Shown: one piece after another, positions 32,551 through 41,712 of the stretch
Numbering within the stretch: position 1 is the stretch's first letter
Layout: each line of letters opens with the position of its first letter
Made by a program: the position numbers and the translations under genes
Assembly (NCBI RefSeq): GCF_007754155.1
Contig: NZ_CP037423.1
Span: forward strand, 186,001 to 250,000
Reading direction: 5' to 3'
Origin: Stieleria neptunia
Lineage (GTDB): Bacteria; Planctomycetota; Planctomycetia; Pirellulales; Pirellulaceae
Length of the DNA stretch: 64,000 nucleotides
Notes under the pieces: model-generated
What the model saw: only the letters and a program-made list of their open reading frames with translations
Databases searched by the model: none
What the model was told of the DNA's origin: nothing

Positions 32551-34827
32551 ATGGATGACTCATCCAACTCGATACTCGCACCGACCAATCTTCTGCGTGA
32601 CTTCACGGCGTCGATTGTGGTGTTTTTGGTGGCACTTCCGTTGTGCCTGGGGATCGCGCTGGCGTCCGGTGCGCCGTTGTTTTCCGGTCTGATCGCTGGG
32701 ATCGTCGGCGGGATCGTTGTCGGATCGTTGAGTGGATCGCATACCAGCGTCAGCGGCCCGGCGGCGGGATTGACGGCGGTGGTTGCGGCCCAGATCGCGA
32801 ACTTGGGCACGTTCGACGCGTTCTTGCTGGCGGTCGTCGTCGGCGGTTTGATCCAAATCGGGTTGGGCATCGCCAAGGCGGGGGCGCTTTCGGCGTTTTT
32901 CCCCTCCAGCGTGATCAAGGGTCTGCTGGCTGCGATCGGGGTGATCCTGATCTTGAAACAGATCCCCCACCTGTTCGGTCACGACACCGACCCGGAAGGC
33001 GAAATGTCGTTTTCGCAGCCGGATGAACAAAACACGTTCTCAGAACTTTACACGTTGATCGCCGGTGATTTGCATTTTGGTGCCGCCGTGGTGGGACTGC
33101 TCTCGCTCGTCCTGCTCTTGATTTGGGATCGGACGAAACCGCTGAAGAACTCGATCGTCCCGGGGCCGTTGGTGGTGGTGTTGGTGGGCGTCGCACTGCA
33201 AGCTCTGTTTGCCGGGTTCGGCGGCGGCTGGGTGATCGGCGTGACGCACTTGGTCCAAATTCCGGTGGCGGAAAGCTTCTCGGAGTTCGGCAGTTTTTTG
33301 CGGACGCCTGATTTCTCCCAATGGGCCAACCCCGCGGTCTACATCGGCGGTATCACGATCGCCATCGTCGCCTCACTGGAATCGTTGCTGAACTTGGAAG
33401 CAACCGACAAGCTCGACACTCAACGCCGAAGTTCTCCGCCCAGTCGCGAGCTATTGGCGCAGGGGTGCGGCAACGTCGCGTCCGGTTTGATCGGTGGTAT
33501 TCCGGTCACGTCGGTGATTATCCGCAGTAGCGTGAACGTCAACTCCGGTGCCAAGTCAAAGTTATCGGCAGTGTTTCACGGCGTCTTGCTGCTGGTCTGT
33601 GTCGGTTTGTTCCCGGTCTATCTGAACATGATTCCGCTGAGCTCGTTGGCGGCGATTTTGTTGGTGACGGGATTCAAACTTGCCAGCCCGCAATTGTTCG
33701 CGCAGATGTGGAAGGAGGGTCGTTATCAATTCATCCCGTTCATCTCGACGGTTTTGGCCATCGTGTTGACGGACTTGCTGATCGGCATTCTGATCGGATT
33801 GATGATCAGTGTGTTGTTCATCCTCAACAGCAACTTGCGTCGCCCGATCCGCCGGGTCGTCGAGACGCACCTCGATGGCGACATCGTCCACATCGAATTG
33901 GCCGATCAAGTCAGCTTTTTAAATCGTGCCGCGTTGGACAAATTGTTTACCAGTTCGGCCCGGGGGACCAAGCTGTTGATCGACGCTTCGGGTTCGGATT
34001 ACATCGACCCCGACATCCTGAGCCTGATTCGTGACTTCAAGAACAACATCGGACCCGCCCGGGGTGTCAGCGTCAGCCTGCGCGGATTTCGAGAGAAGTA
34101 TGAACTACACGATGACATCCAGTTCGCGGACTATTCGACACGCGAGCTACAAAGTCGCATCACGCCGGATCAGGTGCTGAAGATTCTGCGGGACGGCAAC
34201 GAGCGGTTCCGCAGTGGGCACCGCATCACGCGCGATTTCGGTCGTCAGGTGGGCGCGACGGCGACGGGGCAAAGCCCGTTGGCCGTGGTGCTCAGCTGCA
34301 TCGACTCGCGCGTTCCCGCCGAACTGGTGTTCGATCTCGGCATCGGCGACATCTTCAGCGTGCGGGTTGCCGGCAACATCATCGGCACCAAGTCGTTGGG
34401 GAGCATGGAATACGGCGTCGCGGTCGCCGGCGCGAAACTGGTCGTGGTGCTCGGTCATACCCGCTGCGGCGCGGTCACGTCGTCGGTGGAGCTGTTCGAA
34501 GATGGAGCGGATGTCGAGCAGGCCAGTGGTTGCGGCCACCTGCACTCCATCGTGACGGAGATCCAGCAAGTGATCGATCCCGACGAGTGTCGTGGCATCA
34601 GCAGCATGACACCGGAGGCCAAGGACGCCTGTATCGACGCGGTCGCGCGGAAAAACGTGCAACGAACGGTCCGCGAGATCATGGACCGCAGCCAGGCCAT
34701 CCGCCAAGCGGTCGAAACCGGCGAAGCGATGGTCGTCGGTGCGCTGTATGATGTCAAAACCGGCGAAATTGATTTCATGACGGACCACGCGGCCGCTTCG
34801 CACGCATCGCGCCAAGCAAACGTCTAG
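32551..34827 (+). CDS. SulP-family anion transporter-STAS-beta-carbonic anhydrase fusion
   Basis: About 758 residues. The N-terminal SulP transporter (residues about 12-400) starts LLRDFTASIVVFLVALPLCL and has the hallmark SGPAAGLTAVV. A STAS domain (HIELADQVSFLNRAALDK) lies near 450-540. The C-terminal beta-carbonic anhydrase has zinc ligands Cys583 with Asp and Arg in LSCIDSRVP, and His and Cys in LGHTRCGAV. Such fusions are proposed to take up bicarbonate and interconvert it with CO2. The start at 32551 is preceded by GGAG at about 12 bases; 32533 is an alternative. Confidence 0.9.
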   Translation: MDDSSNSILAPTNLLRDFTASIVVFLVALPLCLGIALASGAPLFSGLIAGIVGGIVVGSLSGSHTSVSGPAAGLTAVVAAQIANLGTFDAFLLAVVVGGLIQIGLGIAKAGALSAFFPSSVIKGLLAAIGVILILKQIPHLFGHDTDPEGEMSFSQPDEQNTFSELYTLIAGDLHFGAAVVGLLSLVLLLIWDRTKPLKNSIVPGPLVVVLVGVALQALFAGFGGGWVIGVTHLVQIPVAESFSEFGSFLRTPDFSQWANPAVYIGGITIAIVASLESLLNLEATDKLDTQRRSSPPSRELLAQGCGNVASGLIGGIPVTSVIIRSSVNVNSGAKSKLSAVFHGVLLLVCVGLFPVYLNMIPLSSLAAILLVTGFKLASPQLFAQMWKEGRYQFIPFISTVLAIVLTDLLIGILIGLMISVLFILNSNLRRPIRRVVETHLDGDIVHIELADQVSFLNRAALDKLFTSSARGTKLLIDASGSDYIDPDILSLIRDFKNNIGPARGVSVSLRGFREKYELHDDIQFADYSTRELQSRITPDQVLKILRDGNERFRSGHRITRDFGRQVGATATGQSPLAVVLSCIDSRVPAELVFDLGIGDIFSVRVAGNIIGTKSLGSMEYGVAVAGAKLVVVLGHTRCGAVTSSVELFEDGADVEQASGCGHLHSIVTEIQQVIDPDECRGISSMTPEAKDACIDAVARKNVQRTVREIMDRSQAIRQAVETGEAMVVGALYDVKTGEIDFMTDHAAASHASRQANV

Positions 34828-34935
34828 CGCTTCGTCAACTTTTAAACTGAGGGTGCCGCGGAGAAGGGGTCAGGTACCCAAAACCAAATCGCTCGCAGGG
34901 TGCTTCGCATTTTTGTTACCTGACCCCTTTTCCGC
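34822..34935. repeat. Palindromic element, family 3 copy 1, at the SulP-CA stop codon
   Basis: The gene stop lies in CTAGCGCTTCGTCAACTT, the left end of the element. The inner arms 34858-34882 (GCGGAGAAGGGGTCAGGTA) and 34911-34935 (TACCTGACCCCTTTTCCGC) pair well, with the central CGCAGGGTGCTTCGCA conserved in copy 2. The element fills most of the gap to the antiporter gene. Confidence 0.82.
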
Positions 34936-35036
34936 TCGACATCCCGAGCTGCGGCATCACCCGAAGTGGTCATGCCCAGCGGTGTGTTTGCGCGTGTGCG
35001 TTGGGGCCGAGATCATGATCGGACGCAGGAAGCTGG

Positions 35037-37226
35037 ATGCATACCAACGAAATCTTGACGAGCTTCACGCTGGCGGCAGCGCTGGGCGTGTGCCTGTTCA
35101 CGGTGGCGTCCTACCTGCGGACCTCGCCGATCGTCCTGTTGCTTGTCGGCGGGGTGGTGGCCGGTCCCGAGGTGCTGGGGCTGGTGCATCCCGATGCGCT
35201 CGGCGATGGACTTCGGACGATCGTCTCGCTGGCCGTCGCGATCATCCTGTTCGAAGGCGGCTTGACGCTCGATCTGCGCGGATACCGGACCGTCAGTCAG
35301 GAAATCTGCCGGGTGTTGACGATCGGTGTGCTGGTCACCTGGATCGGAACCGCCGTCCTGTTGCGATTGATCTTTGGGTTTGACATCGCCTTCTGCGTGC
35401 TCGCGGCCAGTCTGGTGATCGTGACCGGTCCCACCGTGATCGGCCCGTTGCTGCATCGGATTCGGGTCCAGTCCAAACTGCATCACATTCTTCACTGGGA
35501 GGGCGTACTGATCGATCCGATCGGCGTCTTCCTGGCGCTGTTGAGTTTCGAGTTCTACGTGAGTACCGATGGCACGCAACAGTTGGTCGTCAAAGACTTT
35601 CTGCTGCGGTTTGCGGTCGGCGTGGTGTTCGGGATCGCGTTCGGTTTTCTGATGGATTTGTTGTTGCGACGGCAATGGATCAGCAAGGGACAAACCAACA
35701 TCTTCGTCCTGGCGATGGCGATGTTGAACTTTGCCGTCGCTGATCTGGCGATCGGCGAGAGCGGGTTGTTGAGCGTGACGGTGGCCGGTCTGGTTCTCGG
35801 CAGCCGCAAGACGCCGCAGTTGCGCGAGATTGTCAGCTACAAGATTGAACTGAAAGATTTTGCGATCGGATTGTTGTTTGTTTTGCTGGCCGCCAACCTG
35901 GAATTGCGTGCGTTCATCGAGTTCGGCTGGAATCTGATTCTCGCCGTCACGGGGATCATGCTGATCGTCAGGCCGCTGAACATCTTTCTTTCGACCGGTC
36001 AAAGTATCCTGACGTTGAAAGAGAAATTGTTCCTGTGTTGGATCGCCCCCCGCGGGATCGTGGCCGCATCGATGGCGTCGGTTTTCGCGTTGGAATTGCG
36101 TCGACGCGGCATTGAAAACGCGGTCTTTCTCGAATCCTTCACGTACTCGGTCATCGCCGGGACGGTCGTGGTACAGGGGTTCACGGCGGGATCGGTCGGA
36201 CGGTGGCTGGGTGTTGTCCGTCCGGTGCCCACCGGGTGGATCATCGTCGGGGCGCATGCACTGGGGCGTGAAGTCGCAAAGTTCTTTACCCGGCACGGCG
36301 TGGATGTCGTGTTGATCGACACCAACGCTCGCGAGGTGCGGGCGGCCGAACGCGACGGATTGATCGCCATCAATGAAGACGCCATGCAAGTGAATCCGGA
36401 AAAGCATGCCGCGTTCTACCGATGCGGGAATCTACTGGCACTGACGGCAAACGCCGATTTAAACCGGATGCTGTGTCGCCGTTGGTCGGAATTGCTGGAG
36501 GAGGCGACGTTGTTTCGCTGGGAGAAGTCCGGCTATCAAACGGCGAACCATGAACACCTGCTGGTCGGACGGCGGATCTGGACCGAATTGCCACTGAATC
36601 ATTGGATGCATCCCAACAGTGAATCGCCGCCATTGGACATCCGCCTGCGCGCGACGGACGCGTTACCCGAGCCCGAGAACGTCTTGATCACGGTGCGCGA
36701 TGGCAGAGTGGTGCCCGGGGACGCTCGTGAGCTTCATGACGACGATGTTGAATGGTTGGTGTACGATCCCCGCGGGGAACAGGAGACCAGTGTCCTTCCG
36801 CTCATCCAAGAGAACGTCATTTTTACCTCGCAAACCGATCTCCGCGAGCTCTATCGCGAGATGCTGCTTCAGCTGCGAAATCAGTTGCCCGGCATCGACG
36901 CGGAGCAGATGCTGGTCGAGATCTGGAGACACGAAGAGGACTACACCAGCTTGCTCGGGCACGGGATCGCGTTGCCGCACACTTGGTCCAGCGCCGTCGA
37001 TCGCGCAACCTTGATGGTCGCACGTCCGACGAGTCCATTGTTCTGTCCGCTGACCGAGTTGCCGATCGAAATTGTGTTCATGTTGCTCAGCCCCGCCGGC
37101 CAGCCCGACGAACACCTGGCCTGTCTCTCCTACATCGCGCGGTTGATCGGTACGCAGTCGCAGCGGGAACGCATTCTCGCCGCCGCCGACCCCGCCGAGT
37201 TGCATCGGCTGATCGTCCGCAGTTGA
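35037..37226 (+). CDS. CPA1-type Na+/H+ antiporter fused to TrkA-N-like and PTS EIIA-like domains
   Basis: 729 residues. Residues 1-390 carry about twelve helices of a NhaP/CPA1 antiporter, with VIVTGPTVIGPLL and GVLIDPIGVFLA as the ion-site helices. Residues about 398-520 are a Rossmann-like regulatory domain (GWIIVGAHALGREVAKFF). Residues about 580-729 are a PTS EIIA type-2-like domain with the phosphorylatable-type His648 in GHGIALPHTWSS. It exchanges Na+ or K+ for H+, probably under nucleotide and phosphoryl control (inference). The universal stress protein gene follows 130 bases downstream. Confidence 0.87.
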   Translation: MHTNEILTSFTLAAALGVCLFTVASYLRTSPIVLLLVGGVVAGPEVLGLVHPDALGDGLRTIVSLAVAIILFEGGLTLDLRGYRTVSQEICRVLTIGVLVTWIGTAVLLRLIFGFDIAFCVLAASLVIVTGPTVIGPLLHRIRVQSKLHHILHWEGVLIDPIGVFLALLSFEFYVSTDGTQQLVVKDFLLRFAVGVVFGIAFGFLMDLLLRRQWISKGQTNIFVLAMAMLNFAVADLAIGESGLLSVTVAGLVLGSRKTPQLREIVSYKIELKDFAIGLLFVLLAANLELRAFIEFGWNLILAVTGIMLIVRPLNIFLSTGQSILTLKEKLFLCWIAPRGIVAASMASVFALELRRRGIENAVFLESFTYSVIAGTVVVQGFTAGSVGRWLGVVRPVPTGWIIVGAHALGREVAKFFTRHGVDVVLIDTNAREVRAAERDGLIAINEDAMQVNPEKHAAFYRCGNLLALTANADLNRMLCRRWSELLEEATLFRWEKSGYQTANHEHLLVGRRIWTELPLNHWMHPNSESPPLDIRLRATDALPEPENVLITVRDGRVVPGDARELHDDDVEWLVYDPRGEQETSVLPLIQENVIFTSQTDLRELYREMLLQLRNQLPGIDAEQMLVEIWRHEEDYTSLLGHGIALPHTWSSAVDRATLMVARPTSPLFCPLTELPIEIVFMLLSPAGQPDEHLACLSYIARLIGTQSQRERILAAADPAELHRLIVRS

Positions 37227-37356
37227 ACCGTTTGCAGTTGCGGAAAGGCGGTTCATCGTCGATGGAAAAAGGTAAACTGAACGGATGGACGGATCGCCAG
37301 TGCGTCCCTGGTGTGCCATTGAAGAGACGACAGCATTATTTCCACGAGCGCCCGAC

Positions 37357-37836
37357 ATGAACTATTTTGATAACACGAAAATCCTGGCACCCTACGACTT
37401 TTCCGAGTTCTCTCGGGCGGCCGTGGAAACGGCGATCAAGATCGCGGGAAAAAACGAGAACGTCACCGTCTTACACGTCGTCGATCCGTCGCCACTGTAT
37501 GGGTATTCCGGCGACATGGCGCTAGAACTGGGCGCCGGGCGCGTGTTGGGGGTGCCCGATGTCGATTTGGCCAGCGAGATCGACGATCAACATGAAAAAA
37601 AGGCGCTCGAGTCGCTGAAGAACGAGTTCAGTGACGGCCGCCATCAAGGGTTGAATTTTGACACCGCCGTCAACGAAGCCGCCCACGGGATCACCGAGTA
37701 TGCCGAACACCACGCGTTCGGTTTGATCGTCTTGCCATCACACGGCCGCACCGGTGTGAAACGTCTGCTAATCGGTTCCACCGCCGAACGCGTCGCGCGG
37801 CTGGCGCACTGTCCGGTCCTGGTGCTGCGGGAGTGA
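37357..37836 (+). CDS. Universal stress protein (UspA family)
   Basis: 159 residues, a single USP domain. It starts with ILAPYDFSEFSRAAVE, the nucleotide-binding first strand, and ends with LPSHGRTGVKRLLIGSTAERV and CPVLVLRE, which contain the GxxG/GST phosphate-binding loop of ATP-binding Usps. It is expected to be cytoplasmic. It follows the antiporter gene and may belong to its transcription unit or have its own promoter in the 130-base gap. The start at 37357 begins the conserved domain; a longer frame starts at 37285. Confidence 0.9.
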   Translation: MNYFDNTKILAPYDFSEFSRAAVETAIKIAGKNENVTVLHVVDPSPLYGYSGDMALELGAGRVLGVPDVDLASEIDDQHEKKALESLKNEFSDGRHQGLNFDTAVNEAAHGITEYAEHHAFGLIVLPSHGRTGVKRLLIGSTAERVARLAHCPVLVLRE

Positions 37837-38084
37837 ATCGGGACGTTTGCGGCGAACAACCACCACGCCATGGGTGCATCTTTCAACCAACGGTTGTGCG
37901 TTCGAGTTCCGGCACGGCCCAGGCGATGCCCGACGGCCCGTTGGCATGCACTACTGGATCGTCTAGCGGTAAACGTCATGCGTCGGTCATCCGTCTGATT
38001 GGATCGCGGAGTCAAACCGGCGGGTTGCAGTGCGACGCTGGAAGCGTCAGCCTGAAGACAGCCCCGAGTGCCCGATTTAAATGA

Positions 38085-38159
38085 ACCCACGGATGGCAGA
38101 GCGAACCCACGGATGAAAAGCAGCCTGGGATCCGTGGGTTCGCTCTGCCATCCGTGGGT
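38085..38159. repeat. Perfect 29-base inverted repeat, family 2 copy 1
   Basis: The arms 38085-38113 and 38131-38159 (ACCCACGGATGGCAGAGCG and onward) are perfect complements with a 17-base loop. Each arm itself contains CCCACGGA twice. A diverged copy is at 43397-43469. No gene was found in the surrounding 37837-38274 space. Confidence 0.92.
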
Positions 38160-38274
38160 GTGATCCATTGCTGTGGTATCGGAGATCGTCTGTTCGATCG
38201 ATCCAGGGAAGCCGATTGCCAGATGGTCCATGGCTCTCTCGCATGACATCTACCGATAGACGCTGTACTACGCG

Positions 38275-38493
38275 TTAGGACACTTGCGTGTTGAGATCAC
38301 CGCAGGCGGGCGTCGAGTGAAACGGCACAGGCGCAGGCCCGCTGAACGGCACCAACTCGCTTCGCTGGATGGCCACGTCGCGGGGCGCGTCGATGCCGAT
38401 CCGCACTCGGCCGCCGGAGATATTTGAAACCTTGATAATGATGTCGGATCCGATTTGAATCGATTCGCCGATCTTGCGAGTGAGCACTAACAT
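38275..38493 (-). CDS. csrA: CsrA carbon-storage regulator (RNA-binding)
   Basis: 72 residues. The core is canonical: [34 protein letters not shown], and the RNA-contact region AIQRSEL. It binds GGA-containing mRNA leaders and blocks or activates translation. The core of about 50 residues is followed by a Pro-rich tail to Val-Ser, longer than the 61 residues of E. coli CsrA. The start at 38493 is decided by an AAGGA 7 bases upstream; the longer frame to 38811 has no support. The gene stands alone. Confidence 0.92.
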   Translation of the reverse strand: MLVLTRKIGESIQIGSDIIIKVSNISGGRVRIGIDAPRDVAIQRSELVPFSGPAPVPFHSTPACGDLNTQVS

Positions 38494-39056
38494 CGTCCAT
38501 CCTTGAGAAGATTGTGGGGCGCTGCCCACCAGTGCGTCGGGCACCGCGGCAGATGAACTTTCATGGTTTGCAAATCTTGAGCCAATCGTCCCATTTTGGC
38601 AAAAGTTTCCGCGGATAACGGGAAATCCTGACCGTGGTGACGTTTTTCGGCACCCTGGCGCGCCCGATCCATTTGCAAGCATCGGTTGTTTTGACTGCAG
38701 CCGACTGCAGGGGGCAGAAAAAGTTTGCCGGTTTGGCAGGATTCTTTCCAACGCCGCCCCGATCACGTTCGTTTGTCGTGGAACCGTTTCCGGCCGCCGG
38801 CTTCCGACCACCGGCGAGTGCCTGGTCCAAGTCAGAAATGAGGCCCCCGGCGGTAGCGGAAGTCGTCACGACTTACGGTCTCACGTTACAATGGCTTGGT
38901 TGCGATTTCCAACGTGACTGACTGGATCAAGGTTGAAGGGGGGCCGCGGTCGTCGCCCAGTCCACGTTCTGGGGCATGTGTCGATTTCCTCGCGAATGCA
39001 TGACGTCAATGTGTTGCATGACCGTCGCGTCCCGTTTCCAAGTGTGATCAAACCTG
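38494..39056. other. Intergenic space between csrA and the DUF1592 gene
   Basis: About 560 bases. A 15-base palindrome (AAGTCGTCACGACTT, 38860-38874) is present. Frames on the minus strand of up to 102 codons exist but show neither a domain nor a ribosome-binding site. I report nothing coding here. Promoters for csrA and for the DUF1592 gene must be within it. Confidence 0.4.
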
Positions 39057-41678
39057 ATGAGGCATCTCGTGCAATTTCGGATTCTGGTGACGTTGGTCTG
39101 CGTGGCGTTTGTTGGGCCGGTCTCACTTGCCGCCGATCGCGTCGAACGTGGCTTGCTGGTGCGATACGACTTCAGCGAAGACGACGGGCAGACGATTGTC
39201 GATCGCGGCGGCGTCGGCAAGCCGCTGAACTTGGTGATCGATCGATCCAGTCGGGTGCGACGGTCCGGCGGGGCACTGGTGGTGGAATCGTCCTCGTCGA
39301 TCGCGTCGACCGAGCCGGCCACGAAAATCATCGCTGCGGTCAAGAAGTCCAATGCGATCAGCGTCGAAGCCTGGCTGAAACCGGCCAATCGATCCCAAGC
39401 CGGCCCGGCCCGGATCGTTTCCATCTCCGCCGACACCAGCAATCGCAATCTGACCCTGGGCCAAGACAAGGATCTTTACGATGTCCGGCTGCGAGCGACC
39501 GGCAGCGACAACAACGGATTGCCATCAACGAGTAGTCCCAAGCGGTCCCTGCAAACAAGGTTGACGCATGTCGTGTTCACCCGCGATGCGAGGGGCAAGG
39601 CGTTGATTTATCTGGATGGGAAACGCGTGGCCAGCAAGACGGTCAAGGGAAACTTTCGCAATTGGGACAATCGGCAGCGTTTGTTTCTGGCCAATGAAGC
39701 GACAAAGGATCGCCCCTGGTTAGGCGAGCTGCATCGGGTGGCCATCTACGACCGGGCGCTCACGGACAAAGACGTCCAGCAGAACTTCGCAGCCGGAAGC
39801 CGTGCCGAAGCGGCGTCAGCGAAGGAACGCATGGTCGACGCCAACATCCGGCTGTTCGATCGACACGTCGCGCCGCTGTTTGCAAAGCATTGCTTGGAAT
39901 GTCACGACGCGGCGATCAAGCAGGGCGAACTGGATCTGTCCCACAAGGCGTCCGCCGTGGCCGGGGGCGAAAGCGGCAAGGTGGTTGTGCCGGGCAACGC
40001 GTCACAGAGTCTGCTGTGGGAATTGGTTTCCTCGGATGACATGCCGAAAGATCGCCCACCGCTGTCATCCGACGAAAAGGACTCGCTGCGAAAGTGGATC
40101 GACTCCGGTGCGACGTGGCCCGTCGATGCGATCGATCCGGCGGTCTATCTAAACGAAGGGCAGGCGGGTGAGGTCTGGTTGCAGCGGCTGACCGTGAACG
40201 AGTACATCGCCACGGTCCGCAGCGCCGTCGGCGTCGAGATCGCCACGGAGGCTCGTCAGATTCTGCCGCCGGACTTGCGGGCCGATGGCTTCAACAACAC
40301 CGCCTACAATTTGAACATCGATTTAAAACACGTCGAAGCCTACAACAAGTTGGCGGAAATCATCGTCGGCCGGATGGACATCCTGGAGTTTGCCGGGCGG
40401 TTCTCCAAAAGTCGTAAACTTTCCACCGATGACACGATGCGCGATCACGTCGCGGCGATGGGCAAATGGTTGCTGCGGGGACCGCTGGACGACCAGGAGA
40501 TCAACAAGTACAGCGGGATCGCGACGACGGTCGCCAGCGCCGGTGGTGATTTCAAGGAAGCGATCGGCTACATCGTGCAAGCCATGCTGCAATCGCCGCG
40601 GTTCGTCTATCGCATCGAATACCAGCACGGTGACGGCAGTTCGCGGCCCGTGGATGACTATGAACTGGCGTCGCGGATCAGCTACATCTTGTGGGGAGCG
40701 CCGCCGGACGAAGCGTTATTGCGGGCGGCGGACAAGGGCGAATTGTCGGACCGAAACGTGGTCGAATCCCATGTCCAACGAATGCTCAACGATCCGCGCA
40801 CGATGGATCGTTCGCAGGAGTTTGTTTCCCAGTGGTTGAACCTGGGACGCTTGGCCAATTTGCGGCCCAATGCCAAAACATTTCCGAACTGGGACGCGCA
40901 GTTGGCCGCGGACATGCAACAGGAAACATTGGCCTATTTTAAAGAGGTGGTCTGGACACAGAATCGACCGCTGTCGGATCTGTTGAACACCCAAGTCACC
41001 TTTGCCACACCGGCCCTGGCGCGGCATTACGGCATCAAACCGACCGGCAAGCAGACCGCTCGATACGATCTGTCAAAGGTTCCCAGCCGCGGCGGCTTGC
41101 TGACCCAAGCGAGTGTCTTGACGATCGGCGGAGATGAAGCGTCGATGGTTTCCCGCGGTCTGTTTGTGTTGAACGATTTGCTGCGAGGCACGATCAACGC
41201 GCCTCCGCCCTGCGTCAACACCGTTCCGCCGCCGACCAAAACGGGGCTGACCCAGCGCGGGATCGCGGAGAGTCGAATCGCGGACAACAAGTGCGGGGTT
41301 TGCCACACGCGTTTCGAACCGCTGGCGTTCGGACTGGAAAAGTTCGACGGCATCGGTGCGTACCACGAAACCGACGAACACGGCAACAAGCTTCGCGACG
41401 ACGGCGAAGTGCTGTTTCCAGGCACGGCGAAACCGGTCGCCTATCAGAATTCGGCCGAGTTGATGGATCTGTTGGCGACCAGCGAGCGGGTGCGGCAAAG
41501 TTTGACCTGGAAAGTGACACAGTTCGCGCTGGGCAGACCGCTGGTTGCCGAAGATGCCCCGATTGTCGCCAAGATCCACCAAGCGGCGCAACAAGCCGGC
41601 GGAACCTACGCCGATTTGATCACCGCGATTGTGATGAGTGATCTGGTTCAGCGGGCCAGAACCGAAGCGATCCAGTAG
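39057..41678 (+). CDS. Secreted LamG + cytochrome-type (CxxCH) + DUF1592/DUF1588/DUF1585 protein
   Basis: 873 residues. After a signal peptide (FRILVTLVCVAFVGPVSL), residues about 30-245 form a LamG/concanavalin-like domain (LVRYDFSEDDGQTIVD). A planctomycete-type haem motif CLECH (279-283) is followed by the AGGESGK and MPKDRPPL motif block typical of the PSCyt1 module. Then come DUF1587-like (VNEYIATVRSAVG), DUF1592 (ELASRISYILWGAPPDE), DUF1588 and DUF1585 parts, with CGVCHTRFEPLAFGLEK. It is probably a periplasmic or surface protein of polymer degradation or electron transfer; activity is unknown. The DUF1552 gene follows 34 bases downstream. Confidence 0.88.
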   Translation: MRHLVQFRILVTLVCVAFVGPVSLAADRVERGLLVRYDFSEDDGQTIVDRGGVGKPLNLVIDRSSRVRRSGGALVVESSSSIASTEPATKIIAAVKKSNAISVEAWLKPANRSQAGPARIVSISADTSNRNLTLGQDKDLYDVRLRATGSDNNGLPSTSSPKRSLQTRLTHVVFTRDARGKALIYLDGKRVASKTVKGNFRNWDNRQRLFLANEATKDRPWLGELHRVAIYDRALTDKDVQQNFAAGSRAEAASAKERMVDANIRLFDRHVAPLFAKHCLECHDAAIKQGELDLSHKASAVAGGESGKVVVPGNASQSLLWELVSSDDMPKDRPPLSSDEKDSLRKWIDSGATWPVDAIDPAVYLNEGQAGEVWLQRLTVNEYIATVRSAVGVEIATEARQILPPDLRADGFNNTAYNLNIDLKHVEAYNKLAEIIVGRMDILEFAGRFSKSRKLSTDDTMRDHVAAMGKWLLRGPLDDQEINKYSGIATTVASAGGDFKEAIGYIVQAMLQSPRFVYRIEYQHGDGSSRPVDDYELASRISYILWGAPPDEALLRAADKGELSDRNVVESHVQRMLNDPRTMDRSQEFVSQWLNLGRLANLRPNAKTFPNWDAQLAADMQQETLAYFKEVVWTQNRPLSDLLNTQVTFATPALARHYGIKPTGKQTARYDLSKVPSRGGLLTQASVLTIGGDEASMVSRGLFVLNDLLRGTINAPPPCVNTVPPPTKTGLTQRGIAESRIADNKCGVCHTRFEPLAFGLEKFDGIGAYHETDEHGNKLRDDGEVLFPGTAKPVAYQNSAELMDLLATSERVRQSLTWKVTQFALGRPLVAEDAPIVAKIHQAAQQAGGTYADLITAIVMSDLVQRARTEAIQ

Positions 41679-41712
41679 CACCAAAACAAACCGATTTCGG
41701 GAGAACAGGCTG

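Noticed and set aside
32560..36407. Long antisense frames opposite the SulP-CA and antiporter genes (up to 464 codons)
   Set aside because: High-GC antisense shadows: Gln/His/Asp/Arg-rich, without domains, while the plus-strand products are complete family members.
37955..38040. tRNA-like start GGATCGTCTAGCGGTAAA
   Set aside because: No matching acceptor stem, anticodon stem or proper T loop could be folded downstream.
38561..38869. 102-codon minus-strand frame upstream of csrA
   Set aside because: No ribosome-binding site, no domain and no signal or membrane pattern; composition looks non-coding.
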